From: Alistipes indistinctus YIT 12060
GTDB taxonomy: Bacteria > Bacteroidota > Bacteroidia > Bacteroidales > Rikenellaceae
Direction of reading: 5' to 3'
Assembly (NCBI RefSeq): GCF_025144995.1
Contig: NZ_CP102250.1
Span: 1,860,001-1,924,000, forward strand
DNA length: 64,000 nucleotides
The position numbers and the translations under genes were made by a program. Positions 55,892-64,000 of this stretch are shown here, one piece after another. Within the stretch, counting starts at the first letter, position 1; each line of letters starts with the position of its first letter. The notes beneath the pieces were generated by a model. The model saw only the letters and a list, made by a program, of their open reading frames with translations. It ran no database searches and had not been told where the DNA came from.

Positions 55892-56677
55892 TCAGAGTCC
55901 GCCCCCGCTGTGACGGCCGAACAGCTCGTGAGCCGATACGGCCAACGTACAGACGCTGATACGGCAGGAAGGGCATGCGTGTAGGATGGTTTCCGCGCAC
56001 GAGATCAGCGTAGCGCCCGTCGTCAGCACATCGTCGACCAGCAGGATGTGGCGTCCGTCCAACGCTTCGGGGTGCCTGACGGAAAAGATGTTTTTTACGT
56101 TATCCCAACGTTCGTCGCGTACGCGGGTCGAAGCTTGCGAACGGTTGTGGCGGCTGCGTACCACATTTCCCGTGCAGAGCGGTTTGCCCAATCCGCATGC
56201 GATTCCCTCGGCGAGGTATTCCGCCTGGTTGTAGCCGCGCCTCAGCCGCCGCATGGAGTGCAACGGTACGGGAACAACCGCATCCACGCTGTCGTACAGG
56301 CCGCTTTCATGCAATGCGTCGCCCATGAGCGAACCCAATTTCCGGCTGATTTCCCATTGGCCCCGGTACTTGAACGAGTGGATCATGTCGCGGTAACGGC
56401 TGTGGGAGACGAAGAAAAGCCACGAAGAGGCTTCGGCGACGGGAAGCAGGCCGCCGAACTTGCGGTATACGGGATTGTCGTGCACGCCGCAATAGCCCGT
56501 CAGCGGCATGTCCCACCGGCAGTGCGGACAAAGCAGGTACGACCCGTCGGGCAGTACGTTGCCGCAGGCGGCACACCGTTCGGGAAAGAACAGCCGGAAA
56601 ATTTCAGTGAAGTAACCGGGCACGGTAGGATAAGGTTGTTTGGATTGCCGGATATAATAATAAGAATAACGATGCAC
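55892..56677 (-). CDS. comF: ComF-family phosphoribosyltransferase-like protein
   Basis: 261 residues. An N-terminal zinc-ribbon (CAACG ... CPHC, about 35-55) is followed by the type I phosphoribosyltransferase fold. Motifs include SFKYRGQWEI, VVPVPLHSMRRLRRGYNQAE (about 134-154), NRSQASTRVRDER and the PRPP loop ILLVDDVLTTGATL (about 216-229). ComF proteins are needed for DNA uptake in naturally competent bacteria but are widespread without competence. No competence genes are near. The start is the first ATG; a start at a later residue is possible. Confidence 0.9.
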   Translation of the reverse strand: MHRYSYYYIRQSKQPYPTVPGYFTEIFRLFFPERCAACGNVLPDGSYLLCPHCRWDMPLTGYCGVHDNPVYRKFGGLLPVAEASSWLFFVSHSRYRDMIHSFKYRGQWEISRKLGSLMGDALHESGLYDSVDAVVPVPLHSMRRLRRGYNQAEYLAEGIACGLGKPLCTGNVVRSRHNRSQASTRVRDERWDNVKNIFSVRHPEALDGRHILLVDDVLTTGATLISCAETILHACPSCRISVCTLAVSAHELFGRHSGGGL

Positions 56678-57143
56678 TCCACCCGTTCTGCGAAGAGAAT
56701 TTTACTTTCAAAGTTCCATACAGCAGGCCATTTTGCAACGATACACCCCAGGCGGGGGCATCGTTGAGATGAGCAGTATAGGGTACACCAATACAATACC
56801 CGTTCTAAGCGGTGTACGTATTGCCTTGATGAATAAAACTCTCTTCGCTGAAACAAAGATAGGAAAAGATTCCCTGATTCTGCCGGATGGCGGGAATTTT
56901 GCCGCTACCGTGCGCCCGCATCATGCCGGTTCGTGTGGACGCTTGCAAAACCTGCGGGTACCCCCAACGGATCGTAATACCGAAATATCCGACCGGATGT
57001 CCAACCGAAAGGCATTCCCGGCTGAACTGTCTATGTTATAAATGATTACCCGGCAAAAAACGGTAGCCAGGCCCCCAAAACAGGTAGGATGCTTCGGATC
57101 CGAACCGGCCCGGGAACGCTATCCCGCGACATTTCTCCGGAGG
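56678..57143. other. Intergenic region between ComF and YitT-family genes
   Basis: 466 bp with no convincing gene. GTACACC ... GGTGTAC (about 56786-56819) is a weak inverted repeat. I see no tRNA, terminator with a U run, or promoter I would defend. Short ORFs here lack codon structure. Confidence 0.45.
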
Positions 57144-58037
57144 CTATTTTTTCAACGCCTCGAAGCCCAGCCCGTATACCCCCATCACGCTGCCGAAGGT
57201 CATAAATGCGTTGGGATCGACCTCTTTGATGACTTGGAAAAGGATGTTCGATTCGTTTTTGCGGCAGACCACCATTACCAATTTTAAAGGTTTTTTGCTG
57301 TACCAGCCCTGTCCGTCGATCAGCGTCACGCCGCGGTGCATCGCGTCGTAGATGCGCGAGGCGATCTCTTCCCATTTCTGCGAGACGATCAGGATTTGCG
57401 TGGACTGGCGGTTGCCGGCCATCACCGCATCGATCGTATAACCGAAGGTGGCGACCATCACGAAACCGTAGATTGCGGCCGAAACTTCACCGAGGACGAA
57501 AATCGAACAGCCGATGGTGATCATGTCGATCGTCATCAGGATCCGGCCGTAGCTGATCGTCTTGTATTTATTGATGATCATCGCGATAATGTCCATGCCG
57601 CCCGAGTTGCCGCCCTGCATGAAACAGATGCTGACTCCTGCGCCGGCCACTGCGCCGCCGAGGATTGCCGAAAGCATCTTATCGTTAGCCAGGCCGAGCA
57701 GGTCGCTGGGCAGCACGCCCTGCAGGAAGCCGAGCGAAGCCGAAAGGAACAGGATCGCATAAACCGTTTTGGCTCCGACCCGCAGGCTGATCAGCAGCGA
57801 ACCGAGCAGTACGAACAGGCCGTTGATTACCAGGAATGTGATACCCAGCGGTACGCCGCCGTTCGGGCCTCCGGTCCCGTAGTAGATCAGCAGTCCCACC
57901 CCGTTCACGCCGCCGCCCATCACTTCGGCGGGCATCAGGATGCATATCCAGGCGAAGGCGTACATCAGCAGTCCCACCGAGATGAGGAAATACTCTTTGA
58001 AAGTTCTCAGAACGGACTGTCTATCCAGTTGTTTCAT
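57144..58037 (-). CDS. YitT-family membrane protein (DUF161/DUF2179)
   Basis: 297 residues from MKQLDRQSVLRTFKEYFLIS; the ATG 14 codons upstream is less likely because it precedes a basic segment typical of the family's start. Five to six hydrophobic segments are visible (LISVGLLMYAFAWICILM, LGITFLVINGLFVLLGSLLI, AILGGAVAGAGVSICFM with the GGNSGGMDIIA motif, IDMITIGCSIFVLGE). A soluble C-terminal DUF2179 domain follows (about 205-295, QILIVSQKWEEIASRIY to LVMVVCRKNESN). Function in the family is not settled; transport of a small solute is one idea. Confidence 0.88.
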   Translation of the reverse strand: MKQLDRQSVLRTFKEYFLISVGLLMYAFAWICILMPAEVMGGGVNGVGLLIYYGTGGPNGGVPLGITFLVINGLFVLLGSLLISLRVGAKTVYAILFLSASLGFLQGVLPSDLLGLANDKMLSAILGGAVAGAGVSICFMQGGNSGGMDIIAMIINKYKTISYGRILMTIDMITIGCSIFVLGEVSAAIYGFVMVATFGYTIDAVMAGNRQSTQILIVSQKWEEIASRIYDAMHRGVTLIDGQGWYSKKPLKLVMVVCRKNESNILFQVIKEVDPNAFMTFGSVMGVYGLGFEALKK

Positions 58038-58142
58038 AACGTAAAAGCCGATTCGGTTTGCGGGGACAAATATCAGCAAGATTTTTCAAAACGGCAATGG
58101 TTTGTAACAGAATTTAACAGCCGGGATTGATAAAAAATGGGC

Positions 58143-58150
58143 TATCTTTG
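58143..58150 (+). promoter_or_regulatory. Promoter -7 element of priA
   Basis: TATCTTTG, about 50 bp before the preferred priA ATG at 58201. The -33 element is not clear. Confidence 0.5.
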
Positions 58151-58200
58151 TCCGATCCGGGCAGGAAACTGTCCCGTGCCGTTTTTTGACGTTGAAGCTC

Positions 58201-60594
58201 ATGCGATATGCCGATGTAATACTTCCGCTGGCCACCCCGCCGATGACGTTCGCGGTGGACGAAGCGATGCGTCCCGGCCTGAGGACGGGCATGCGGGTGA
58301 TGGTACAGCTCGGTGCGCGGAAGTTTTACGCCGGAATCGTCAGCCGGTTGCATGACGAACCGCCGGCGTACAAAACTATTAAACCCATCGTCCGGATCGT
58401 CGATGAGCGCGAAGCGGCCACGCCCGAACAGCTGCGGCTGTGGGAGTGGATCAGCTCTTATTATATGTGTCCCCCGGGAATGGTGATGCGTGCGGCGCTG
58501 CCGGCCAAACTCAAACTCGACGGTTACTCCGAGGACGAGACGCTGCGCAGTGGCTACCGGGCGCCTCTCGTGCCGTACATCGGCCTGCATCCGGCTGTCG
58601 GCAGCGAGGAGCAGTTGCATGTCGCGCTCGATTCGCTGTCGCGTGCGCGTACCCAGCATCGTGCGGTAGTGGAATACCTGGCCCGCGCGGGATTTTTGCC
58701 CGGGGAAGAGGATGATTCTCGATCCCCTGAGGCGTCTCCGGCAGCGCAATACCCCGCAGGAGATCTTCCGGACGGGGAGATTCCGGTTGGAACGCCGGGG
58801 AAAGGCGGATTCGCTTTCGGCGAGGCTCCGCTGGTTCCCCGGGCGGCGCTGGGTGTTTCGTCCGCTGTGATCCGGGCGCTGGTCGAACGCGGGATTTTCC
58901 GGCAGGTCGATCTGGAGCGGCAGCCGGGCGGGGAGGATTCTTTTGCCGTAGAGGGTGCCGTGATCGCTCCGCTGCCGGTGCTGACCGACTCCCAGCAGCA
59001 GGCGTATGAGGCGATCCGCAGCGGATTTGCCGGGAAGGAGGTGGTGTTGCTGCACGGGGTGACGGGCAGCGGCAAGACGGAAATTTATATTCATTTGATG
59101 GCCGAAAGGCTCGCCGCAGGCGGCAATGTCCTTTACATGCTTCCCGAGATTGCGCTGACGGCCCAGTTGATCGAGCGGATGCGCGGTTATTTCGGCGATA
59201 GGGTGGTCGTTTATCATTCGCGTCTCAGCGACAACCGCCGGGCCGAAGTCTACCGCGAACTGCTCGCTTCGCAGGGCGGGCGGCTGGTCGTCGGCGTGCG
59301 CTCGTCGGTCTTGCTGCCGTTGCCGCACCTGTCGCTGGTTGTCGTGGATGAGGAGCATGAGAACAGCTTCAAGCAGGCCGACAGCGCGCCGCGCTATCAG
59401 GCCCGCGATACGGCGGTCGTGCTGGCGGGACTCTGCGGAGCCAAAACATTGCTCGGCAGTGCGACGCCGTCGATGGAGTCTTACTACAATGCGCTTTGCG
59501 GCAAATATGTATTGGTGGCGCTCACGGAACGTTACAGCGGCGTATCGCTGCCGCAGGTGCTGCTGTCCGATACCTTGCGGGCTGCCCGGCGCGGCGAGAA
59601 ACGCTCCCATTTCAATAAACTGCTGCTCGACCGCATAGAGGAGGCCCTCGTGCGGGGGCGGCAGGTGATGCTGTTCCAGAACCGGCGCGGGTTTTCCCCG
59701 TTCGTCGAGTGCGGAAACTGCGGCTGGACCGCCTCGTGTCCCGATTGTAACGTGACGCTGACCTACCACAAAAGCGACGGTTCTCTGCGCTGTCACTACT
59801 GCGGCTACCACACGCCGCTGCCGCCGCGCTGTCCCTCCTGCGGAGCCGACGACCTGCAACCGCGCGGGTTCGGCACCGAAAAGATCGAAGAGGCGCTCGC
59901 AGAAATCTTCCCGGATGCGGTGATCGACCGGCTCGATGCCGACACTTCGCGCACGGCGCATGGCTACCGGCGCATTATTTCGGCTTTTGAACGCGGCCAA
60001 ACCGATATCCTGATCGGCACCCAGATGATTACCAAGGGTTTTGATTTCGGGAATGTGTCTCTGGTCGGGATCCTCAATGCCGATAATCTGCTGAACTATC
60101 CCGACTTCCGGGCGGGAGAGCGTGCTTTCCAACTGATGATGCAGGTCGGGGGGCGAGCCGGGCGGCGCAGCGAGCAGGGTACCGTCGTGATCCAGACCGG
60201 GCAGCCGTCGCATCCGGTGCTCGCGCAGGTGTGCAGCGGGGATTACGAGGCGATGGCCCGCATGCAGCTCGCCGAGCGGCAGTCGTTCCTCTATCCCCCC
60301 TATTGCAGACTGATCTCGCTGACGTTGCGGCACCGCGATAGGACTTTGCTTTGGGAAGCGGCAAACCGGTTCGGCGACAGCCTTCGCCGCGTGTTCGGCC
60401 GCCGCCTGCTCGGGCCCGAGGCGCCTCCTGTAGATCGTATCCGTGGACAATACCTCGTCCGTTTCCTGCTCAAAATCGAAAAACAGAGTTCGGCGGCCGA
60501 AGCGAAACGACTGCTTGCAGGACTGTTCGATACGCTGCACCGCGACAAGGCTTACCGGGCCGTCGAGCTGATTCCCGATGTCGATCCGCAGTGA
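58201..60594 (+). CDS. priA: Primosomal protein N' (replication restart helicase PriA)
   Basis: 797 residues from ATG 58201 (MRYADVILPLATPPMTFAVD); a TTG at 58186 is an in-frame alternative. N-terminal DNA-binding domain; helicase motifs GVTGSGKTEIY (Walker A, about 285) and VVDEEHE (about 380); GSATPSMESYY; eight zinc-binding Cys between about 503 and 548 (ECGNCGWTASCPDC, CHYCGYHTPLPPRCPSC); and IGTQMITKGFDF with a C-terminal helicase core. PriA reloads the replisome at collapsed forks. An Asp/Glu/Pro-rich insertion at about 165-205 (EEDDSRSPEASPAAQYPAGD) is longer than in E. coli. Confidence 0.95.
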   Translation: MRYADVILPLATPPMTFAVDEAMRPGLRTGMRVMVQLGARKFYAGIVSRLHDEPPAYKTIKPIVRIVDEREAATPEQLRLWEWISSYYMCPPGMVMRAALPAKLKLDGYSEDETLRSGYRAPLVPYIGLHPAVGSEEQLHVALDSLSRARTQHRAVVEYLARAGFLPGEEDDSRSPEASPAAQYPAGDLPDGEIPVGTPGKGGFAFGEAPLVPRAALGVSSAVIRALVERGIFRQVDLERQPGGEDSFAVEGAVIAPLPVLTDSQQQAYEAIRSGFAGKEVVLLHGVTGSGKTEIYIHLMAERLAAGGNVLYMLPEIALTAQLIERMRGYFGDRVVVYHSRLSDNRRAEVYRELLASQGGRLVVGVRSSVLLPLPHLSLVVVDEEHENSFKQADSAPRYQARDTAVVLAGLCGAKTLLGSATPSMESYYNALCGKYVLVALTERYSGVSLPQVLLSDTLRAARRGEKRSHFNKLLLDRIEEALVRGRQVMLFQNRRGFSPFVECGNCGWTASCPDCNVTLTYHKSDGSLRCHYCGYHTPLPPRCPSCGADDLQPRGFGTEKIEEALAEIFPDAVIDRLDADTSRTAHGYRRIISAFERGQTDILIGTQMITKGFDFGNVSLVGILNADNLLNYPDFRAGERAFQLMMQVGGRAGRRSEQGTVVIQTGQPSHPVLAQVCSGDYEAMARMQLAERQSFLYPPYCRLISLTLRHRDRTLLWEAANRFGDSLRRVFGRRLLGPEAPPVDRIRGQYLVRFLLKIEKQSSAAEAKRLLAGLFDTLHRDKAYRAVELIPDVDPQ

Positions 60595-60644
60595 TGCGGA
60601 TTGTCCTTTGCATTTTGGGCATTGTAGAAATTTCGGGGTGGTTT

Positions 60645-60676
60645 ATTGTGTTTTCCCGCTGAAAAACGTACCTTCG
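60645..60676 (+). promoter_or_regulatory. Promoter of metG
   Basis: ATTG (60645-60648), 20 bp spacer, TACCTTCG (60669-60676), a common variant of the Bacteroidota -7 element. The metG ATG is 104 bp downstream. Confidence 0.6.
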
Positions 60677-60780
60677 CAAGGTTAACTTCGCCCGTTCTAA
60701 CCGGGCGCCCGAGCTTGTTCCTTATGTGCCCGCAGGAGAGGGTAAAGCGGCAGGCTCCAATATTTTAGCTGATCCTTACG

Positions 60781-62820
60781 ATGAAGAAATTCAAACGCTA
60801 CCTGGTTACTTCGGCGCTTCCGTACGCCAACGGTCCCGTACATATCGGCCACCTGGCCGGAGTCTATATTCCTTCGGACATCTATACGCGTTACCTGCGC
60901 CTGCGGGGCGAGGATGTCATTTCGGTTTGCGGATCGGACGAACACGGCGTACCCATTACGATAAAGGCCCGCCAGGAGGGGGTTTCCCCGCAGGATATCG
61001 TCGACAAGTACCACGGCATTATCAAGGAGTCGTTCCGCCGTTTGGGCATGTCGTTCGACATCTATTCGCGCACCACGTCCCCCACGCACCACAAGACCGC
61101 ATCGGACTTTTTCCGGAAGCTTTACGACGACGGTAAATTTATCGAGCAGACTTCGCAGCAATATTACGATGAGGAGGCGGGACAGTTCCTCGCCGACCGC
61201 TATATCGTCGGCACCTGCCCGCATTGCCAGAACGAACGCGCCTACGGCGACCAGTGTGAAAAGTGCGGCAGTACGCTCAACGCCACCGACCTGATCGGTC
61301 CCAAAAGCGCGATCACCGGGTCGACGCCCGTGCTGCGCGAAACGAAGCACTGGTTCTTGCCGCTGGACCGGTACGAAGAGTTCCTGCGCAAATGGATTCT
61401 CGATGGCCATAAGGAGTGGAAGAGTAACGTATACGGCCAGTGTAAGAGTTGGCTCGATCTGGGCCTGCAGCCGCGGGCGGTGAGCCGCGACCTGGATTGG
61501 GGGATTCCGGTTCCGGTCGAAGGGGCCGACGGCAAGGTGCTGTATGTCTGGTTCGATGCGCCGATCGGATATATCTCGGCTACGAAAGAGCTGACTCCCG
61601 ACTGGGAAAAGTACTGGAAGGACGAGGATACGAAGATGGTACACTTCATCGGCAAGGACAACATTGTATTCCACTGCATCGTCTTCCCGTCGATGCTGCG
61701 TGCGCACGGGGGGTACATCCTGCCCGAAAACGTTCCAGCCAACGAGTTCCTGAACCTCGAGGGCGACAAGATTTCGACTTCGCGCAACTGGGCCGTCTGG
61801 CTCCACGAATACCTAGAAGAGTTCCCCGGCAAGGAGGACGTGTTGCGCTACGTGCTTTGCGCCAATGCTCCCGAGACGAAAGACAACGACTTCACGTGGA
61901 AGGATTTCCAGGCCCGCAACAACAACGAACTGGTGGCCGTGCTGGGCAACTTCGTGAACCGTGCGTTGGTGTTGACACAGAAATATTACGGCGGGGCCGT
62001 TCCCCCTGCAGGCGAACTGACCGCTTACGACCGGGAGACGGTCGCCGAAATTCCGGTTATCAAAAAATCGCTCGAAGAGAATATCGAGAACTACCGTTTC
62101 CGCGAAGCGCTCAAGGATGCGATGAACCTCGCGCGTCTCGGCAACAAGTACCTCGCCGACAGCGAACCGTGGAAACTGGTCAAGACCGATCCCGAACGTG
62201 TGAAGACGATCCTGAACGTCGCGTTGCAGATCACGGCGAACATTGCCGTTGCCATCGAGCCGTTTATGCCGTTCACTGCGGAAAAAGTGCTGAAACTGCT
62301 CCAAATCGGCAAGCCGGGTTGGGATGAACTCGGCAGTACCGCACTGCTTGAGGCAGGGCATGTGATTGGGACGCCTGAGTTGCTGTTCGAAAAGATCGAA
62401 GACAGCGTGATCGAGGCGCAGCTCGAAAAGCTGGCCACTACCAAACAGGCCAACCTTGCCGCCGAAATGGGCAAGGAGGTGACGCCGCAGAAAGAGGTCG
62501 TCTCGTTCGACGATTTCGGCAAGATGGATATCCGCGTGGTGACGATCAAAGAGGCCGAGAAGATCGCGAAGACCAAGAAGCTGTTGAAGCTGACGATCGA
62601 TACCGGTATCGATACCCGGACGATCGTGTCCGGCATTGCTGAATATTACACGCCCGAGGAGCTGGTGGGACGGCAGGTGCTCGTATTGGTCAACCTCGAA
62701 CCGCGCGAACTGAAAGGCGTCCTTTCGCAGGGTATGATCCTGATGGGGCAGGACGCCACCGGCAAGCTGGTATTGCTCTCGCCGACCGACAAAGTGGGCA
62801 GCGGAACGATCGTGGGCTGA
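60781..62820 (+). CDS. metG: Methionyl-tRNA synthetase
   Basis: 679 residues. Class I signature [14 protein letters not shown] (HIGH at about 22-25), zinc knuckle CPHCQ ... CEKCG (about 145-163), KISTS as the KMSKS equivalent (about 329-333), the anticodon-binding helical domain, and a C-terminal EMAP/Trbp111-type tRNA-binding OB-fold from about residue 575 ([18 protein letters not shown] to the end). It charges tRNA(Met) with methionine in the cytoplasm. The fused C-terminal domain mediates dimerisation and tRNA binding. Confidence 0.97.
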   Translation: MKKFKRYLVTSALPYANGPVHIGHLAGVYIPSDIYTRYLRLRGEDVISVCGSDEHGVPITIKARQEGVSPQDIVDKYHGIIKESFRRLGMSFDIYSRTTSPTHHKTASDFFRKLYDDGKFIEQTSQQYYDEEAGQFLADRYIVGTCPHCQNERAYGDQCEKCGSTLNATDLIGPKSAITGSTPVLRETKHWFLPLDRYEEFLRKWILDGHKEWKSNVYGQCKSWLDLGLQPRAVSRDLDWGIPVPVEGADGKVLYVWFDAPIGYISATKELTPDWEKYWKDEDTKMVHFIGKDNIVFHCIVFPSMLRAHGGYILPENVPANEFLNLEGDKISTSRNWAVWLHEYLEEFPGKEDVLRYVLCANAPETKDNDFTWKDFQARNNNELVAVLGNFVNRALVLTQKYYGGAVPPAGELTAYDRETVAEIPVIKKSLEENIENYRFREALKDAMNLARLGNKYLADSEPWKLVKTDPERVKTILNVALQITANIAVAIEPFMPFTAEKVLKLLQIGKPGWDELGSTALLEAGHVIGTPELLFEKIEDSVIEAQLEKLATTKQANLAAEMGKEVTPQKEVVSFDDFGKMDIRVVTIKEAEKIAKTKKLLKLTIDTGIDTRTIVSGIAEYYTPEELVGRQVLVLVNLEPRELKGVLSQGMILMGQDATGKLVLLSPTDKVGSGTIVG

Positions 62821-62979
62821 TTTTCTGTCGTGTTTCGTAGGAATGTGTATAACGTTCTTTGGTTTAAGATATGGGAAGCATCGTTGAGATGCAGAATAGC
62901 CGGTGCATGGGTTATGACGGTATGTACGACGGATATTCTTCGCAAGATCATTTTTCGCGTTTTGTAAAACAATGATATT

Positions 62980-64000
62980 ATGGCAACAACTGTAGACTTG
63001 GATTGGAAAAATCTCTCCTTCGGTTATCTGAAGACCGATTACAACATACGCAGCTACTTCCGTAACGGCGCATGGACGACCCCCGAAATGACCTCGGACG
63101 AGACGGTAAACCTGCACATGGCCGCTACCGGCCTGCATTACGGGCAGGAGGCGTTCGAAGGGCTTAAGGCTTTCCGCGGCGTGGACGGCCAGGTGCGCAT
63201 CTTCCGTGCCGACGAGAACGGCAAACGCCTTGCGTCTTCGGCCGAATACCTGCGCATGGCGGTGCCCCCGCTCGAACTGTTCATCGATATGGTCAAGCAG
63301 GTGGTGAAGGCCAACGAGCGCTTTATCCCGCCTTACGGCACGGGCGCATCGCTGTACATCCGTCCGGTGCTTTTCGGCAGTGGGCCGCAGGTGGGTGTGA
63401 AGCCGGCGGACGAGTACCTGTTGATTATTTTCGTTACGCCGGTGGGCCCTTACTACAAAGAGGGCTTCAACCCGATCCGGGTGATCATCGACCGCGACCA
63501 CGACCGTGCCGCACCGCTGGGGACGGGACATATCAAAGCGGGCGGTAATTACGGCGCGAGCCTCATTTCGTCGGAAGAGGCGCACGACAAAGGTTATCCG
63601 AGCGTGCTGTACCTCGACGCGAAGGAGAAAAAACACATCGATGAGTGCGGGGCTGCGAATTTCTTCGGTATCCGTGACGGTCGTTACATTACGCCCAAAT
63701 CCCATTCGGTACTGCCGTCGATTACGAACATGAGCCTGATGACGCTGGCGGCCGATCTGGGTCTGAAGGTGGAGTCACGTCCCGTTGAGGCCGAAGAGCT
63801 TTCGACTTTCAGCGAAGCGGGTGCCTGCGGTACCGCCGCCGTTATTTCGCCGATCGGCAGTATTTACGATCCCGAGACGAACCACACTTACACTTACAAC
63901 AACGGCGAACCGGGCGAGTGGAGCAAGAAGCTTTACCACAAGCTGCGTGCGATCCAGTACGGCGAGGAGCCCGACACGCACGGCTGGAACCTGGTTCTGG
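62980..64000 (+). CDS. ilvE: Branched-chain amino acid aminotransferase, 3'-truncated by the window edge
   Basis: 340 residues are visible of a fold-type IV PLP enzyme, probably lacking only the last few. Motifs include HYGQEAFEGLKAFRG (about 48-62), RPVLFGSG, the PLP-lysine segment GTGHIKAGGNYGASL (Lys about 187), ECGAANFFGI and EAGACGTAAVISPIG near the C-terminus. It interconverts Leu, Ile and Val with their 2-oxo acids, the last step of their synthesis. The upstream 159-bp gap holds no promoter I would defend. Confidence 0.95.
   Translation, partial: MATTVDLDWKNLSFGYLKTDYNIRSYFRNGAWTTPEMTSDETVNLHMAATGLHYGQEAFEGLKAFRGVDGQVRIFRADENGKRLASSAEYLRMAVPPLELFIDMVKQVVKANERFIPPYGTGASLYIRPVLFGSGPQVGVKPADEYLLIIFVTPVGPYYKEGFNPIRVIIDRDHDRAAPLGTGHIKAGGNYGASLISSEEAHDKGYPSVLYLDAKEKKHIDECGAANFFGIRDGRYITPKSHSVLPSITNMSLMTLAADLGLKVESRPVEAEELSTFSEAGACGTAAVISPIGSIYDPETNHTYTYNNGEPGEWSKKLYHKLRAIQYGEEPDTHGWNLVL

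Noticed and set aside
56678-57143. tRNA or other structured RNA gene in the gap beside the ComF gene.
   Set aside because: No cloverleaf with a T-arm and acceptor stem could be drawn; only a weak inverted repeat is present.
56758-62891. The 14-bp string GCATCGTTGAGATG occurs at 56758 and 62878.
   Set aside because: A shared 14-mer is expected by chance in a window of this size, and the flanks are unrelated.

Overview
The window looks like a chromosomal segment of a Bacteroidales bacterium, most likely Alistipes or a close relative. Evidence: tandem SusC/SusD outer-membrane pairs, Bacteroidota-type promoters (-7 TAnnTTTG), Bacteroidota lipoprotein signals, a fused MetG with C-terminal tRNA-binding domain, a small histone H1-like gene, and fairly GC-rich housekeeping genes.

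Layout. 1-3450: an efflux operon on the minus strand (TetR regulator, TolC-like channel, HlyD-like adaptor, start of an ABC ATPase). 3552-16676: minus-strand carbohydrate-active genes (GH106-type rhamnosidase, DUF5107/TPR protein, a TIM-barrel glycosidase-like protein frameshifted at a C8 tract, a beta-helix glycosidase-like protein, a TIM-barrel lipoprotein). 16841-50657: six paralogous SusC/SusD pairs in the order minus, minus, minus, plus, plus, minus. 50987-55398: a frameshifted beta-helix gene and a heparinase II/III-type lyase on the plus strand. 55474-64000: core genes (histone H1-like, ComF, YitT family, PriA, MetG, start of IlvE).

The main discovery candidate is the SusC/SusD array. 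Every SusC start is preceded, 77-82 bp upstream and always in the same orientation relative to the gene, by the same 11-bp sequence CGAACGATTAA. Sequence upstream of that motif falls into unrelated types, and sequence just downstream falls into three hairpin-forming leader types, before becoming constant again at the ribosome-binding region. Between the divergent cassettes 3 and 4, two copies of the 11-mer form an inverted repeat around a segment of about 260 bp. That segment carries the only consensus-like promoter I can find in front of any of the six cassettes; it now points at cassette 4. Cassettes 1, 2 and 5 instead have intrinsic terminators and no consensus promoter upstream. I infer a multi-site DNA inversion system (a SusC/SusD shufflon) in which one promoter serves one of six outer-membrane importers at a time, delivering different glycans to a shared set of enzymes. 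No recombinase gene and no PUL regulator (SusR, HTCS, ECF sigma/anti-sigma) is in the window, so the recombinase would have to act from elsewhere.

The SusD 3' regions carry a second repeated architecture: long stem-loops whose stem sequences differ between cassettes while pairing is kept, followed by a conserved block of about 100 bp with a strong terminator. Two accessory genes have single-base frameshifts, one of them in a C8 homopolymer. All family calls rest on reading the protein sequences; no database search was run.
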